From the NCBI RefSeq assembly GCF_030063245.1, contig NZ_JASISR010000020.1:1-64000 (forward strand): a stretch of 64,000 nt of DNA, written 5' to 3'. The notes beneath the pieces are model-generated. The model searched no databases. It worked only from the letters and a program-made list of their open reading frames with translations, and had not been told where the DNA came from. The stretch is from Paenarthrobacter sp. PH39-S1. GTDB taxonomy: Bacteria > Actinomycetota > Actinomycetes > Actinomycetales > Micrococcaceae. The translations under genes and the position numbers were made by a program. Position 1 is the first letter of the stretch; each line of letters opens with the position of its first letter. Positions 30,242-39,240 of this stretch are shown piece by piece.

Positions 30242-30712
30242 GTGGTCATATTGCAGAACCTGGACGCCACCGACCGCAGAATCCTGCTGGCCCTTGATGA
30301 AGACCCGCGCATTCCGGTGCTGCTGCTGGCGCAAAAACTTGCCTTGGCCCGCGGCACCGTCCAGTCCCGGCTGGAAAAGCTGTCGGCCTCGGGCGCACTG
30401 CGTGCCAACAGCAGCCGCATAACTCCGGCGGCGCTGGGCAGGGGCGTGGGCGCGAGCGTTCGGGTGGAGGTGGACCAGCACCACTTACGCGAGGCGATCG
30501 AGGGACTCAAGCGGATTCCCGAGGTGCTCGAATGCCATGCCCCGGCCGGCGATACCGATCTGCTGGTGCGGGTGGTGGCACGGACACCGGACGATCTGTA
30601 TCGGGTCAGTGAAGAAATCCGGCTCTGTCCCGGCATCATGCGCACATCCACCAGCATGTTCCTGCGCGAGCTGATCCCCTATCGAATGACCGGGCTTCTC
30701 GCCTCCGAATAA
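30242..30712 (+). CDS. Lrp/AsnC family transcriptional regulator
   Basis: About 156 residues: an N-terminal HTH (LDATDRRILLALDEDPRIPV then LALARGTVQSRLEKL) and a C-terminal RAM effector domain that ends in IPYRMTGLLA. Start codon is uncertain: GTG at 30242 or TTG at 30251, both near a GGGAA site. It is convergent with the MFS gene at 30793. Targets are not evident; family members sense amino acids. Confidence 0.85.
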   Translation: MVILQNLDATDRRILLALDEDPRIPVLLLAQKLALARGTVQSRLEKLSASGALRANSSRITPAALGRGVGASVRVEVDQHHLREAIEGLKRIPEVLECHAPAGDTDLLVRVVARTPDDLYRVSEEIRLCPGIMRTSTSMFLRELIPYRMTGLLASE

Positions 30713-30751
30713 CGACCCTCCCGACCGGGGGACATCCGCCCTAATAGCGGG

Positions 30752-30778
30752 CGCCAAGGCCTGTCTCCCCACTTGGCG
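30752..30778. terminator. Candidate bidirectional terminator
   Basis: Perfect 7-bp inverted repeat CGCCAAG (30752-30758) and CTTGGCG (30772-30778), loop 13, between the convergent Lrp and MFS genes. There is no run of T, so termination strength is uncertain. Confidence 0.4.
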
Positions 30779-30792
30779 TGAAGTGTCTGCGG

Positions 30793-32076
30793 TCAGTCCA
30801 CGCTCTTGATTTTGACGACGAAAACGGCTCCCAGCAGCCCGATCACGGCCGCGACTAGGTAGAGCAGTAGGTACCCACCGTTGACCGCCGTCACCAGGAG
30901 CCAGGCAACTGCCGGCGCAATGACCTGCGGCAGTGAATTGGCCACGTTGATCACCCCCATGTCCTTACCGCGATCGGCGGCGAACGGGAGCACCTGTGTC
31001 AGCAGGGCAAAATCCACCGCGAGGTACGCCCCATAGCCGACGCCCAGCACCGCGGCGCCGACCAAGGCTCCGGCCCACGTCGGGAAGAAGGCCAGAATAA
31101 GCGCGGACAGGGCAATAATGACGGAAGAACCGATCACGAATGGTTTCCGTTTCCCGGCCCGGTCCGTCCACATCCCGCCAATAACGGCGGTGATGAGCGT
31201 CATCACGGCATAGATGCCGGTCAAGATCAGCACTCCGAGTGCCGGATCCGCGTAGCGCACCGCATCCATCAGAAAGAAGAGCAGGTACAGCGTGACCAAG
31301 TGATTCCCCACATTGACCAGGAACCGCGTCAGCCAGGCCCAGCAAAAATCCGGAAAAGCGAAGGGTGAGAAGAAGCTCAGCAGGAAGCCTGGCAGCGAAA
31401 AGGCCGGCCGGAGCGCCGGATCGAGGGGCTGGTCTTCCGAGGTGAACAAATACATCACGATCCCCAGCATCAGTGCCGCCGCGCAGACCAGGTAACCGAG
31501 TCCGAAGTTTCCGGCAACCGCAGCGGCTACTCCAGCGCCGATCAGGATACCGGCCGTTGCCCCCATCGACGCAAGACCGCCGATGGTCCCGCGCTGGCGA
31601 ACCGGAACGCGGTCCGGGACCGCCGCGGTGATCGCGGCGAGCGCCCCGTTGCAGCCCAGCTGGACCAGGCACCACAACGCCGTCATCGCGGCCACTGCGG
31701 GAGCGGCCATGAGCCCGAGCAGGCCGATCGTTCCCAGCAGGGAACCGATCAGCACCCAGGGGACCCGTCTGCCGAAGCGGGACAGGGTCCGGTCCGAAAA
31801 TGCCCCGAACAGCGGGTTGGCCACCAGCGAAACCGCGGCGCCGCAGCCGGTCACCAGCGCCAGAATTCCTTCCTTATTGGCGGCATCGAAGTGGATGGCT
31901 TGCTGGCCCAGCAGCACCTGGATCGGACCGAAGAATGCGGCGTTGATGCCCACGTTGACCAGCACCACGCCGGCCGTCCAGCGGTGACGGACCTTCGTGA
32001 CAGGCTCGTGCAGCGCCGTTCGCGTTCCGGCGGTGCCTCTGTCCGGATAACTCTTAGATGGCTGGCTCAGCGTCAT
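30793..32076 (-). CDS. MFS transporter
   Basis: A 427-residue, 12-helix MFS protein. Seen: FGAFSDRTLSRFGRRVPW, the loop 2-3 motif with a GPH/SLC45-like look, and GGMWTDRAGKRKPF in the second half. A hydrophilic N-terminus of about 30 residues precedes helix 1. Sugar or glycoside uptake is the family's usual role; the Gfo/Idh/MocA oxidoreductase directly upstream on the same strand (57-bp gap) supports a sugar-related pair. Confidence 0.85.
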   Translation of the reverse strand: MTLSQPSKSYPDRGTAGTRTALHEPVTKVRHRWTAGVVLVNVGINAAFFGPIQVLLGQQAIHFDAANKEGILALVTGCGAAVSLVANPLFGAFSDRTLSRFGRRVPWVLIGSLLGTIGLLGLMAAPAVAAMTALWCLVQLGCNGALAAITAAVPDRVPVRQRGTIGGLASMGATAGILIGAGVAAAVAGNFGLGYLVCAAALMLGIVMYLFTSEDQPLDPALRPAFSLPGFLLSFFSPFAFPDFCWAWLTRFLVNVGNHLVTLYLLFFLMDAVRYADPALGVLILTGIYAVMTLITAVIGGMWTDRAGKRKPFVIGSSVIIALSALILAFFPTWAGALVGAAVLGVGYGAYLAVDFALLTQVLPFAADRGKDMGVINVANSLPQVIAPAVAWLLVTAVNGGYLLLYLVAAVIGLLGAVFVVKIKSVD

Positions 32077-32133
32077 GGCACTCGTTCCTCGACCAGCGGA
32101 TGGACCGCCCGCTATTGGCTTCAGCCTACGGCG

Positions 32134-33159
32134 TCAGCCGTTCTGTGCGCGCACCCTTTCGATAATTTTCAGTGCCGCCACCGAGTCCGCCGGATCCACC
32201 GGAAGCGCGCCGCGCTCCAGCAGCGACGCCGCCAGCAGTTCATAGAACGCCGGGAAATTTCCGCGTTCCGTTGGCACGGGAATCAGCGCCCCGTCGCGGC
32301 CCAGCGTTCCCCAGTTCTCCTGCGGATCCAGGCCGTAGGCCGCACTACCGGGCAGCACGCCGGCAAGGATTTGTGCCTCCTGCAGATCGGCGCGCAACTT
32401 CGTGTACCCGGCCTTGGCGCCGAGCACGCGGAAGCGGGGGCCCAGCCGGGCGGCGCTGAAATTCATCCATAAGTGCGAGCGCACGCCGTTGGCATGACGC
32501 AGCGCCACAAAGTCGTCGTCGTCGGCCTTTTCCTGCGGCCGCCGCGCACTCAGCTCGCCGTACACACGCGTAACGGGACCAAAAAGCTGCAGCGCCTGAT
32601 CGATCAAGTGCGTGCCCAGATCGTACAGCAGGCCGCCGCCGTCGTCCGCCCTTGCCGCCGCCTTCCAAGGCTTGGCAATCTCCTGCGACCAGCGCTCAAT
32701 CCGGGACTCGAAACGGTACACCTCGCCGAGCGCGTCCTCCGCCAGCAGTTTGCGCAGCGTGAGGTATTCCCCGTCCCAGCGCCGGTTCTGGTAGACGGTC
32801 AGCGGTACGCCCAGCCCGGTGGCCCGGTCGATCAGTTCCTGTCCCTGCACCGACGTCACGGTGAACGGTTTGTCGACGACGACGGCGATCCGGCGGTCCA
32901 GCGCGGCGTGCGCCAACGGCGCGTGGCTGGCCGGAGGAGTGCCGAGGACGACCAGATCCAGTCCGGGCTGCGCGAACAGCTCGTCCGCGCTGTCCAGGAC
33001 GCGCGCCCGCGGGTACCGGGCCCGCGCCAGGGCCCGACGCTCCGGGTTGGAAGTGACGATTGAATCCAGTGAATAGCGGGGATTGGCAGCGATGGCGGGA
33101 GCATGAAAGACGCTTCCGGCCAGGCCGAAGCCGACAATGGCGGTGCGGATGGGCTGCAT
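32134..33159 (-). CDS. Gfo/Idh/MocA family oxidoreductase
   Basis: A 341-residue NAD(P)-dependent oxidoreductase of sugars or polyols. Seen: Rossmann motif IVGFGLAGSVFHAP at residues about 6-19, LGTPPASHAPLAHAAL, VVDKPFTVT with the catalytic EKP-like lysine (here DKP), and GGLLYDLGTHLIDQALQLFG. Start 33159 (MQPIRTA) matches family N-termini; an ATG 33 bases earlier is possible. YdgJ-like members act on scyllo-inositol or related compounds; substrate not inferable. Confidence 0.87.
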   Translation of the reverse strand: MQPIRTAIVGFGLAGSVFHAPAIAANPRYSLDSIVTSNPERRALARARYPRARVLDSADELFAQPGLDLVVLGTPPASHAPLAHAALDRRIAVVVDKPFTVTSVQGQELIDRATGLGVPLTVYQNRRWDGEYLTLRKLLAEDALGEVYRFESRIERWSQEIAKPWKAAARADDGGGLLYDLGTHLIDQALQLFGPVTRVYGELSARRPQEKADDDDFVALRHANGVRSHLWMNFSAARLGPRFRVLGAKAGYTKLRADLQEAQILAGVLPGSAAYGLDPQENWGTLGRDGALIPVPTERGNFPAFYELLAASLLERGALPVDPADSVAALKIIERVRAQNG

Positions 33160-33315
33160 GGCAGCCAGCTTACCGGGAGGCACCGATGGCACAGATGGGA
33201 GCGGACCGGGACCCCCGCTCGTATTACAGCCTCGTTAGGGGGTGGATTCCCGGGCCCTGAGTCCCTTTATTGACCATGCTCGGCGTTCCGCCTGCTCGAC
33301 GGCCATGACCGTCTT

Positions 33316-33344
33316 CTGGGCACCTGCTGGGTGCAGATGCCCAG
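33316..33344. promoter_or_regulatory. Inverted repeat upstream of the universal stress protein
   Basis: Arms CTGGGCACCTGC (33316-33327) and GCAGATGCCCAG (33333-33344) pair at 11 of 12 positions around a 5-base loop. It lies 67 bases before the ATG at 33412, with a TACTTT -10-like box at 33356-33361. Candidate operator or hairpin; the regulator is unknown. Confidence 0.45.
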
Positions 33345-33411
33345 AACAGCTGGGATACTTTAGCTGGTACCGAGTTCAGTACGCAGCGTGGGACGAAAGA
33401 AGGCAGTCCGT

Positions 33412-34278
33412 ATGCGTTATATCGTTGGCTATACCGAAGATGCCCGCGGCAGGGACGCCATTGCCCTTGCATCGGCTCTGGCACAAACCACCGGCGTTCA
33501 GTTGGACCTGGTTCACGTTCTCAGCAATCCGGCGCCGCAGGACGCCGCCTTCCCTCCGGAGCGGGCCGTCCAGGAATTCCTCACCGGCACCGCTGACGGA
33601 TGGCTGGACGAGGGACTGGCCATGGTGCCTCAAGGGCTTCCCGCGCACAAGCACATCAGTTACGCAGACTCATTCGCCGAGGGCCTGATTGAAGCTGCCA
33701 CGGAGCTAAACGCAAGTCTCATCGTGGTCGGTGCTGCCCGCAACGGATTGCTCAAGCGCTTTACCATCGGTTCCGTCGCCAATGCACTGCTGCATGCCTC
33801 TCCGATTCCAGTGGCGCTCGCGCCGTCCGGTTACCGGTCAGAGGGTGCCGTCACTCGCATGACGTGCGCCGTGGGCACCAGAGAAGGAGCGGACACGCTC
33901 TTGGATGTGGCGGTCGACGCGGCCTCACGGCGGCACATTCCCCTGCGACTGATCTCGCTGGTCGCCCTGGGCTCCGAGGAAACCGAGAGCAACAGCCAGT
34001 CCGTTGAACGCGCCAGATCCCATGCAGACTCGGTACGAACACGGGCAGCTGAAAAAGCAGACGAAAAGACGACAGTGACTGCGTTGATCGCTCAAGGAAG
34101 AACCATTGAAGCAGCAATTGAAAGCCTTGAATGGGACGACAATGACATCGTGCTGATAGGCTCCAGCAGACTGGCTCAGAACAGCCAAATTTTTCTCGGT
34201 GCGACCGCGAACAAGATGCTCCGTGCTCTGCCGGTTCCGATGGTCGTAGTACCTCGCGATTACGGAAGCCCGTGCTGA
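33412..34278 (+). CDS. Universal stress protein with two Usp domains
   Basis: A 288-residue cytoplasmic protein with two tandem Usp folds (about residues 1-140 and 145-288). The first ends with LIVVGAARNGLLKRFTIGSV and LLHASPIPVAL; the second ends with DIVLIGSSRLAQNSQIFLGA, ANKML and PVPMVVVP. These correspond to the G-2x-G-9x-G(S/T) ATP-binding motif, intact in the first domain and altered in the second. AAGG precedes the ATG. Confidence 0.88.
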   Translation: MRYIVGYTEDARGRDAIALASALAQTTGVQLDLVHVLSNPAPQDAAFPPERAVQEFLTGTADGWLDEGLAMVPQGLPAHKHISYADSFAEGLIEAATELNASLIVVGAARNGLLKRFTIGSVANALLHASPIPVALAPSGYRSEGAVTRMTCAVGTREGADTLLDVAVDAASRRHIPLRLISLVALGSEETESNSQSVERARSHADSVRTRAAEKADEKTTVTALIAQGRTIEAAIESLEWDDNDIVLIGSSRLAQNSQIFLGATANKMLRALPVPMVVVPRDYGSPC

Positions 34279-34513
34279 ACGTCCGCGATCGCCGGAAGTG
34301 GAATATTCCGACCCGCGCGACTGCGCGCAGAGTTCAGCTACCCTCGAAGACCATCCCCTGACTCCGCATCCAACAGGGCTTCAACGGCGTCCGGTGGTGG
34401 GTTTGCCACTCTGGTCGACTGCCCAGTCGGCCGGGATCTCTGCGTCTTCGGTCTTCGCTTCCAGCACCTGCCGGAACAAAGCCATGCCCTCGTCATGCGT
34501 CTAGGCTCGACCC

Positions 34514-34957
34514 ATGGCCCAACTACCGCCGCGTACCGCGCCGCCCCTTCCGGATGAGGAGGCGCGGTCGCTGGCCCGTGTCCTCGAGGCGGACCAGGAT
34601 GTGACGATCTTCGTGGACGGCACCGTTCACCGGCTCTCCACCGGCGCGGTGGGCGCAGTACTGGACCTGCTGCAACGGTTTGCCCGCGGCGAAGGAATCG
34701 TGGTCAGTTCGGTGGAAAATCTGCTGACCACTTCCCAGGCGTCCGAAGTCGGAGGCATCTCGCACACCTATCTGCGCAGGCTCACTGATGCCGGCATCAT
34801 CCCCGTGCAGTACCGCGGCACGCACCGGCGGATCCGCCTGCAGGACATGTTGGCGTGGCTGGCGACGCAGCCGAATGCACTGGAGACCGGTGGCGGGGCA
34901 ACCGGGGGCGGGACAGCCGGTGGCGGGGTGACCGGTGGCGGGGCGGCCGGGGACTAA
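34514..34957 (+). CDS. Excisionase-family HTH protein with a Gly-rich repeated tail
   Basis: A 147-residue protein. Residues about 75-118 form a MerR/excisionase-type winged helix (LLTTSQASEVGGISHTYLRR, then IPVQYRGTHRRIRLQDMLAW). The N-terminal half is an all-alpha/beta region seen in antitoxin-like and excisionase-like DNA-binding proteins. The last 27 residues are a Gly/Ala/Thr repeat. A partner toxin or integrase gene is not adjacent. Confidence 0.75.
   Translation: MAQLPPRTAPPLPDEEARSLARVLEADQDVTIFVDGTVHRLSTGAVGAVLDLLQRFARGEGIVVSSVENLLTTSQASEVGGISHTYLRRLTDAGIIPVQYRGTHRRIRLQDMLAWLATQPNALETGGGATGGGTAGGGVTGGGAAGD
34886..34945 (+). repeat. 15-bp in-frame tandem repeat, four units
   Basis: Four imperfect 15-bp units related to ACCGGTGGCGGGGCA, plus a partial fifth, encode the (T/A)GGGx pentapeptide tail of the HTH protein. 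Units are a multiple of three, so copy changes would alter length without breaking the frame. Confidence 0.75.
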
Positions 34958-35016
34958 CCCCTCGCCGCGGCGGCAGAGCCGGGGCCGGGGCTGCAGTGCC
35001 GCGGTCGGATCGGCCC

Positions 35017-35050
35017 CCGCGGTATCACAACCGCGGTATCACAACCGCGG
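35017..35050. repeat. 14-bp tandem repeat at the regulator's 3' end
   Basis: CCGCGGTATCACAA occurs at 35017-35030 and 35031-35044, followed by a partial CCGCGG. The second copy overlaps the stop codon region of the minus-strand PucR gene. Confidence 0.7.
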
Positions 35051-36265
35051 CCTGCGCTGCCAGCGGCCGGCCTTGATGGCCAGATGGAGTTCCAACCGAA
35101 TCCGCCCATGCAGCGGATCAGTCCCGAGCAGCGCCCTGATGCGCGCGATCCGGTTATAGACACTACTGCGGTGCAGATGCACCGCGTCCGCTACGTCCTG
35201 CACCGCGCCGTCGTTGTCGTACAGCAGTTCCAGCACCGGCAGGAGTTCGGCGTTGCGGTCCTGCGCCTGCAGGGTGCGGTAGTGCACGGATGTCAGCTGA
35301 TCCCAGCGGCCTGCCGCCAACAGCTGATAAACGCCCGCGGACCGGTAATTGAGCAGATCGCCGAACTGTGGATCCACCGCCGACGCCTGCACAGCCACCG
35401 CGGATTGCTGATACGCAGCGGCCAGCTGCCGCTGGGCCGCGAAGGGCTCGCTGAGTCCCATCAGAACCCGGGCCGTAGCGCCTGCGCGCTTCGCCAGCTC
35501 CCGCTCATACCGCTCCAGCACGGCGGCATGGCTCCTCTCACCGTGCGAGGCATGGAACAGGATCACGGCGTGAGTGTCGGTGCCGGCGCTGAAGAGGGCG
35601 TCGTCGATGCCGATCGTGGCCTGCAGCGCTGCGGCTCGATGAATTAGGGTAGCGGCCAGCGGATCCGACCGCGCGGGTAACACCGGGGCAGGCCCGGGCC
35701 CCGCCGGGGCACCGGCGACCTCAAAAATAATCCCCAGCTGCCATGGCGCGCGTTGCAGCATCTCCTCCCGGCCGGCCGCCGCGGCAGCGGTCTCGGCAGC
35801 ACACGCGGCAAGGAAGCCCTGCTCCCGCCGGCGTCGGCTCTCCGATTCTGCCGTATTTGAATCCAGCAACAACGACGCCAGCAGATCCAGACCGTCCCGG
35901 ACACCGGGCAACTGAGCCAGGATCGCCGTCGCCGATTGGTCCGCCTCGTCCTGCTGCACCCAGAGGTACCCCACCCGGAAGCCGCGGACCAGCAGCGGAA
36001 CGCAGACGCGGCCGAGCATGCCAAGCTCATCGTTAGCCGGGACGACGACGGGGCGCACCGCAGCCGAGATACCATGCGAGAGCTGCCACCCGCTGACATC
36101 CGCCGGAACCCGCTTGCTGAGCAGGAAATTCACCCGCACCTTGTCCGCATGCAACTGGTCCGAGCTGTAGGCGAGCAGGACGCCGTCGAGATCCTCCAGC
36201 GACAGCCCCCTGCCCAGCTTCGCGGCCAGCTGCTCGACCAGCTGCTCAACGTCGGTTGTGTGCAT
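35039..36265 (-). CDS. PucR/CdaR-type regulator, AdeR-like
   Basis: A 408-residue regulator: an N-terminal GAF-like sensing part (residues about 1-130), a central GGDEF-like region, and a C-terminal PucR HTH (LELLYDNDGAVQDVADAVHL, then HRSSVYNRIARIRALLG). It is divergent from the alanine dehydrogenase gene across 281 bp. In Bacillus a PucR-family protein, AdeR, activates ald, so the same role here is a good inference. Confidence 0.85.
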   Translation of the reverse strand: MHTTDVEQLVEQLAAKLGRGLSLEDLDGVLLAYSSDQLHADKVRVNFLLSKRVPADVSGWQLSHGISAAVRPVVVPANDELGMLGRVCVPLLVRGFRVGYLWVQQDEADQSATAILAQLPGVRDGLDLLASLLLDSNTAESESRRRREQGFLAACAAETAAAAAGREEMLQRAPWQLGIIFEVAGAPAGPGPAPVLPARSDPLAATLIHRAAALQATIGIDDALFSAGTDTHAVILFHASHGERSHAAVLERYERELAKRAGATARVLMGLSEPFAAQRQLAAAYQQSAVAVQASAVDPQFGDLLNYRSAGVYQLLAAGRWDQLTSVHYRTLQAQDRNAELLPVLELLYDNDGAVQDVADAVHLHRSSVYNRIARIRALLGTDPLHGRIRLELHLAIKAGRWQRRPRL

Positions 36266-36320
36266 GCTCCAACATTACTTTTGGCCGGCGACAGCAGACG
36301 ACAATTGACGTCCCCGCACA

Positions 36321-36332
36321 CGACATATGTCG
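36321..36332. promoter_or_regulatory. Perfect palindrome in the ald control region
   Basis: CGACATATGTCG is a perfect 12-bp palindrome, 15 bases after a TTGACG box at 36305-36310. It lies between the divergent AdeR-like and ald genes and could be an operator. Confidence 0.4.
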
Positions 36333-36468
36333 ATCCCCGGGGCCCAAACGGACCGGAATACCGCCGCGGGCGCTCGGACAGCCCTGCGGCCGCCTGTACC
36401 GCGCATCACATCCGGACCTAAGCTGAATACCCGGCGGACAACGCGGCCGTCCTCGCATCCGGCCCGAT

Positions 36469-36497
36469 CCCCGTCCCAAAAGTCCCCGTCCCAAAAG
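36469..36497. repeat. Direct repeats upstream of ald
   Basis: CCCCGTCCCAAAAG occurs at 36469-36482 and 36484-36497, followed by further degenerate copies (GTCCCAGAAGCCAGAC) up to about 36530. Spacing of 15 bp is not a helical repeat of 10-11 bp, so a binding array is not assured. Confidence 0.55.
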
Positions 36498-36546
36498 CCA
36501 GACTCAAATTTCAGTCCCAGAAGCCAGACCCAGCTACGGAGAAACC

Positions 36547-37659
36547 ATGATCATCGCCGTCCCCAAGGAAATTAAGAACAACGAATTCCGCGTCGCCATC
36601 ACCGCCTCAGGGGTCCACGAGTTTAGGGACCACGGCCACCAGGTTCTGGTTGAAAAGGGCGCTGGTCTGGGCTCGAACATCACCGATGCGGAATATACGG
36701 ATGCGGGTGCCGAGCTGGTGGACACCGCGGAGGAACTGTGGAAGCGCGCGGATATGGTGATGAAGGTCAAGGAGCCGATTGCCGCCGAGTACCACCACTT
36801 CCGGCAGGGTCTGATCCTGTTCGCCTACCTGCATTTGGCCGCCGAACCCGAGCTGACCGCTGCGCTGATGGAATCCGGCGTGACCGCCATCGCGTATGAG
36901 ACCGTCCAGGCTGGCCGTTCTCTGCCACTGCTGGCACCCATGTCCGAGGTAGCCGGACGGCTGTCCGTACAGGTCGGTGCACAGAGCATGACGGCGCCCG
37001 CCGGCGGCCCCGGCATTTTGCTCGGGGGTGTCCCCGGTGTCCGGCCGGCCAAGGTTGTGGTGCTTGGTGCTGGGGTAGCGGGAAGTAATGCCGCGGCCAT
37101 GGCCGTGGGCGCAGGCGCCGAGGTCACCATCCTGGACATTAATATTGAGCGGCTGCGCGAGCTCGGCGCCATCTACCAGGGCAGGCTTAAGACGGTGGCA
37201 TCCAACAGGCTTGAAATTGAGAGGTCCCTGCTGGAGGCCGACCTGGTGATCGGCTCGGTCCTGATCCCCGGAGCCAAGGCGCCGAAGCTGGTCACCAACG
37301 CGATGGTGTCCCGGATGAAGCCGGGGTCAGTTCTGGTGGATATCGCCGTGGACCAGGGTGGCTGCTTTGAAGACAGCCATCCCACCACCCATGAGGACCC
37401 CACCTTCACGGTGCATAACTCGATCTTCTACTGCGTAGCGAACATGCCGGGCGCGGTGCCGAACACCTCGACCTACGCGCTGACCAACGTCACCCTGCGG
37501 TACGCCGTCGCCCTGGCCAACCTCGGCGTCAGCGATGCGCTGCAGCGGGACGCCTCGCTCGCGGCCGGACTGAACGTGGCCGGCGGCAAGGTGACCCACC
37601 ACTCGGTTTCCAGCGCTCTCGGGCTGGAACTGGCGGCGGATTGGTCCGGACTCCTCTGA
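36547..37659 (+). CDS. ald: Alanine dehydrogenase
   Basis: A 370-residue NAD-dependent enzyme interconverting L-alanine with pyruvate and ammonia. Seen: MIIAVPKEIKNNEFRVAITA with Arg15, VMKVKEP with Lys75, FAYLHLAAE with His96 (the catalytic set), MSEVAGRLSVQVGA, and the NAD motif VVLGAGVAGSNAA. Length is exactly typical. GGAG precedes the ATG. Confidence 0.96.
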   Translation: MIIAVPKEIKNNEFRVAITASGVHEFRDHGHQVLVEKGAGLGSNITDAEYTDAGAELVDTAEELWKRADMVMKVKEPIAAEYHHFRQGLILFAYLHLAAEPELTAALMESGVTAIAYETVQAGRSLPLLAPMSEVAGRLSVQVGAQSMTAPAGGPGILLGGVPGVRPAKVVVLGAGVAGSNAAAMAVGAGAEVTILDINIERLRELGAIYQGRLKTVASNRLEIERSLLEADLVIGSVLIPGAKAPKLVTNAMVSRMKPGSVLVDIAVDQGGCFEDSHPTTHEDPTFTVHNSIFYCVANMPGAVPNTSTYALTNVTLRYAVALANLGVSDALQRDASLAAGLNVAGGKVTHHSVSSALGLELAADWSGLL

Positions 37660-37665
37660 CAACAG

Positions 37666-37680
37666 CGCCGGCAACCGGCG
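37666..37680 (+). terminator. Candidate terminator hairpin after ald
   Basis: CGCCGG and CCGGCG arms around a CAA loop, seven bases after the ald stop. Very stable short stem but no T-tract. Confidence 0.35.
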
Positions 37681-37861
37681 GTTGGGCTCGAGCCCCCGCC
37701 GTCGGTCGCCGATCGGTGACCGCGGCCTGGCTGACGCCAGACGCGGTGGCGAGCAGCAGGAACAGTTACAGACGGCAGTCACGGTCGCAGCGGCCGGCCA
37801 ATCGGAGATGACTAGAAAACATTTGATGCCTCTTTAGCAACAATGGGGCTATCCTTGGTCT

Positions 37862-39175
37862 GTGACCTACAAAACAGCGCGCGCCACCGATGCCGCAGAG
37901 CCGCTCCCCGCCGAAGCCGAAGAGGCCCTCCTACGGGCCGAAGCGCAAAGCTCCGGAACCGTCCACCCACATGAGTCGCTCTTCTCCGACCGCGCCGCAA
38001 ATATCAAGCAGTCCGCGGTTCGGGATGTCTTTGAAATCTCCATGCAGCCCGGCCTCGTGTCCCTGGCCGGCGGCAATCCGTATCTGCAGTCCCTGCCGCT
38101 GGAAAAGCTGGGACAGGCTGCGGCAGCCATCATCGCCGAGCAGGGGTTGGAGGCGCTGCAGTACGGCGGCGGCCAGGGGACATTGGAACTCCGGCGGCAG
38201 ATCTGCATGGTGATGGCCGCCGAGGGCATCACGGATGCGGATCCGGAGAACGTCGTCATCACGGCCGGTTCCCAGTCCGCCCAGGATATTGCGGCCAAGG
38301 TGTTCTGCAATCCCGGGGACGTCGTGCTGATTGAGGATCCGACCTACGTGGGTGCGCTGAACACGTTTGAGACGTACCAGATCGATGTGCAGCCCGTCCT
38401 GGTCGACGACGACGGCCTGGTGCCATCAGAGCTCCGGCGCCGCATCGCCGAACTGCGCTCCGCGGGCAAAACAGTCAAGATGCTGTATACGATTCCCAAC
38501 TTCAGCAACCCCTCCGGCGTAACGCTTTCCCCCAGTCGACGGCAGGAAATCGTTGATATATGCCGCGAAGCGAACGTTCTGGTGCTGGAGGATAACCCGT
38601 ACGGTCTGCTGAAGTTCGAGGGCGAACTCGCGTCACCGCTACGGGTGGGGAATGCGCGCGAAGTGCTGTATTTGGGGTCCTTTTCCAAGATTTTTGCCCC
38701 TGGTCTGCGAATCGGCTGGGCGCTGGTCCCCGCACATCTGAAGCAGCGTTTTTACCTCGCCAGCGAAGCTGTCACGCTATGCCCACCGACGTTCAACCAG
38801 ATGCTCGTGTCGGCATATCTGCGGGACTTTGACTGGATGGGGCAGATCCGCACCTACCGAGCGCTCTACCAGGAACGCTGCGAAGCCATGCTCGCGGCGC
38901 TGACCGAGCTCATGCCCGCGGGGATCCGGTGGACCGCGCCGGCGGGCGGCTTCTTTATCTGGCTGACAGTCCCCGAGCACGTGGATACCTATCCGCTGCT
39001 GCGCAAGGGGATCGACGCCGGCGTGGTGTTTGTGCCGGGAGCTGCCTTCACCTCGGTCACAGGGCCCAGCAACACTCTGCGGCTCGCCTTCAGCTCCGCT
39101 ACGCCGGAAAACATCTGGGAGGGTGTCCGCCGGCTCGCCCCGGTGCTGCGTGCCGCCGTCGACCGTCACCATTAA
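37862..39175 (+). CDS. PLP-dependent aminotransferase (LysN/2-aminoadipate type)
   Basis: A 437-residue class I aminotransferase. Seen: MQPGLVSLAGGNPYLQSLPL, YGGGQGTLELRRQI, the substrate-site YTIPNFSNPSGVTLS, LEDNPYGLLKF and LGSFSKIFAPGLRIGW with the Schiff-base lysine. This pattern is that of 2-aminoadipate/aromatic/branched-chain aminotransferases. The start is a GTG; TATCCT at 37850-37855 lies six bases upstream and no ribosome site is visible, so the transcript may be leaderless. It is convergent with the bkd operon. Confidence 0.85.
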   Translation: MTYKTARATDAAEPLPAEAEEALLRAEAQSSGTVHPHESLFSDRAANIKQSAVRDVFEISMQPGLVSLAGGNPYLQSLPLEKLGQAAAAIIAEQGLEALQYGGGQGTLELRRQICMVMAAEGITDADPENVVITAGSQSAQDIAAKVFCNPGDVVLIEDPTYVGALNTFETYQIDVQPVLVDDDGLVPSELRRRIAELRSAGKTVKMLYTIPNFSNPSGVTLSPSRRQEIVDICREANVLVLEDNPYGLLKFEGELASPLRVGNAREVLYLGSFSKIFAPGLRIGWALVPAHLKQRFYLASEAVTLCPPTFNQMLVSAYLRDFDWMGQIRTYRALYQERCEAMLAALTELMPAGIRWTAPAGGFFIWLTVPEHVDTYPLLRKGIDAGVVFVPGAAFTSVTGPSNTLRLAFSSATPENIWEGVRRLAPVLRAAVDRHH

Positions 39176-39240
39176 CCTCATCTGGGGTACCCATTAGTGG
39201 CCGTTCCGTGGATTGGCCACAAAACACGCGCCTCAGATGA

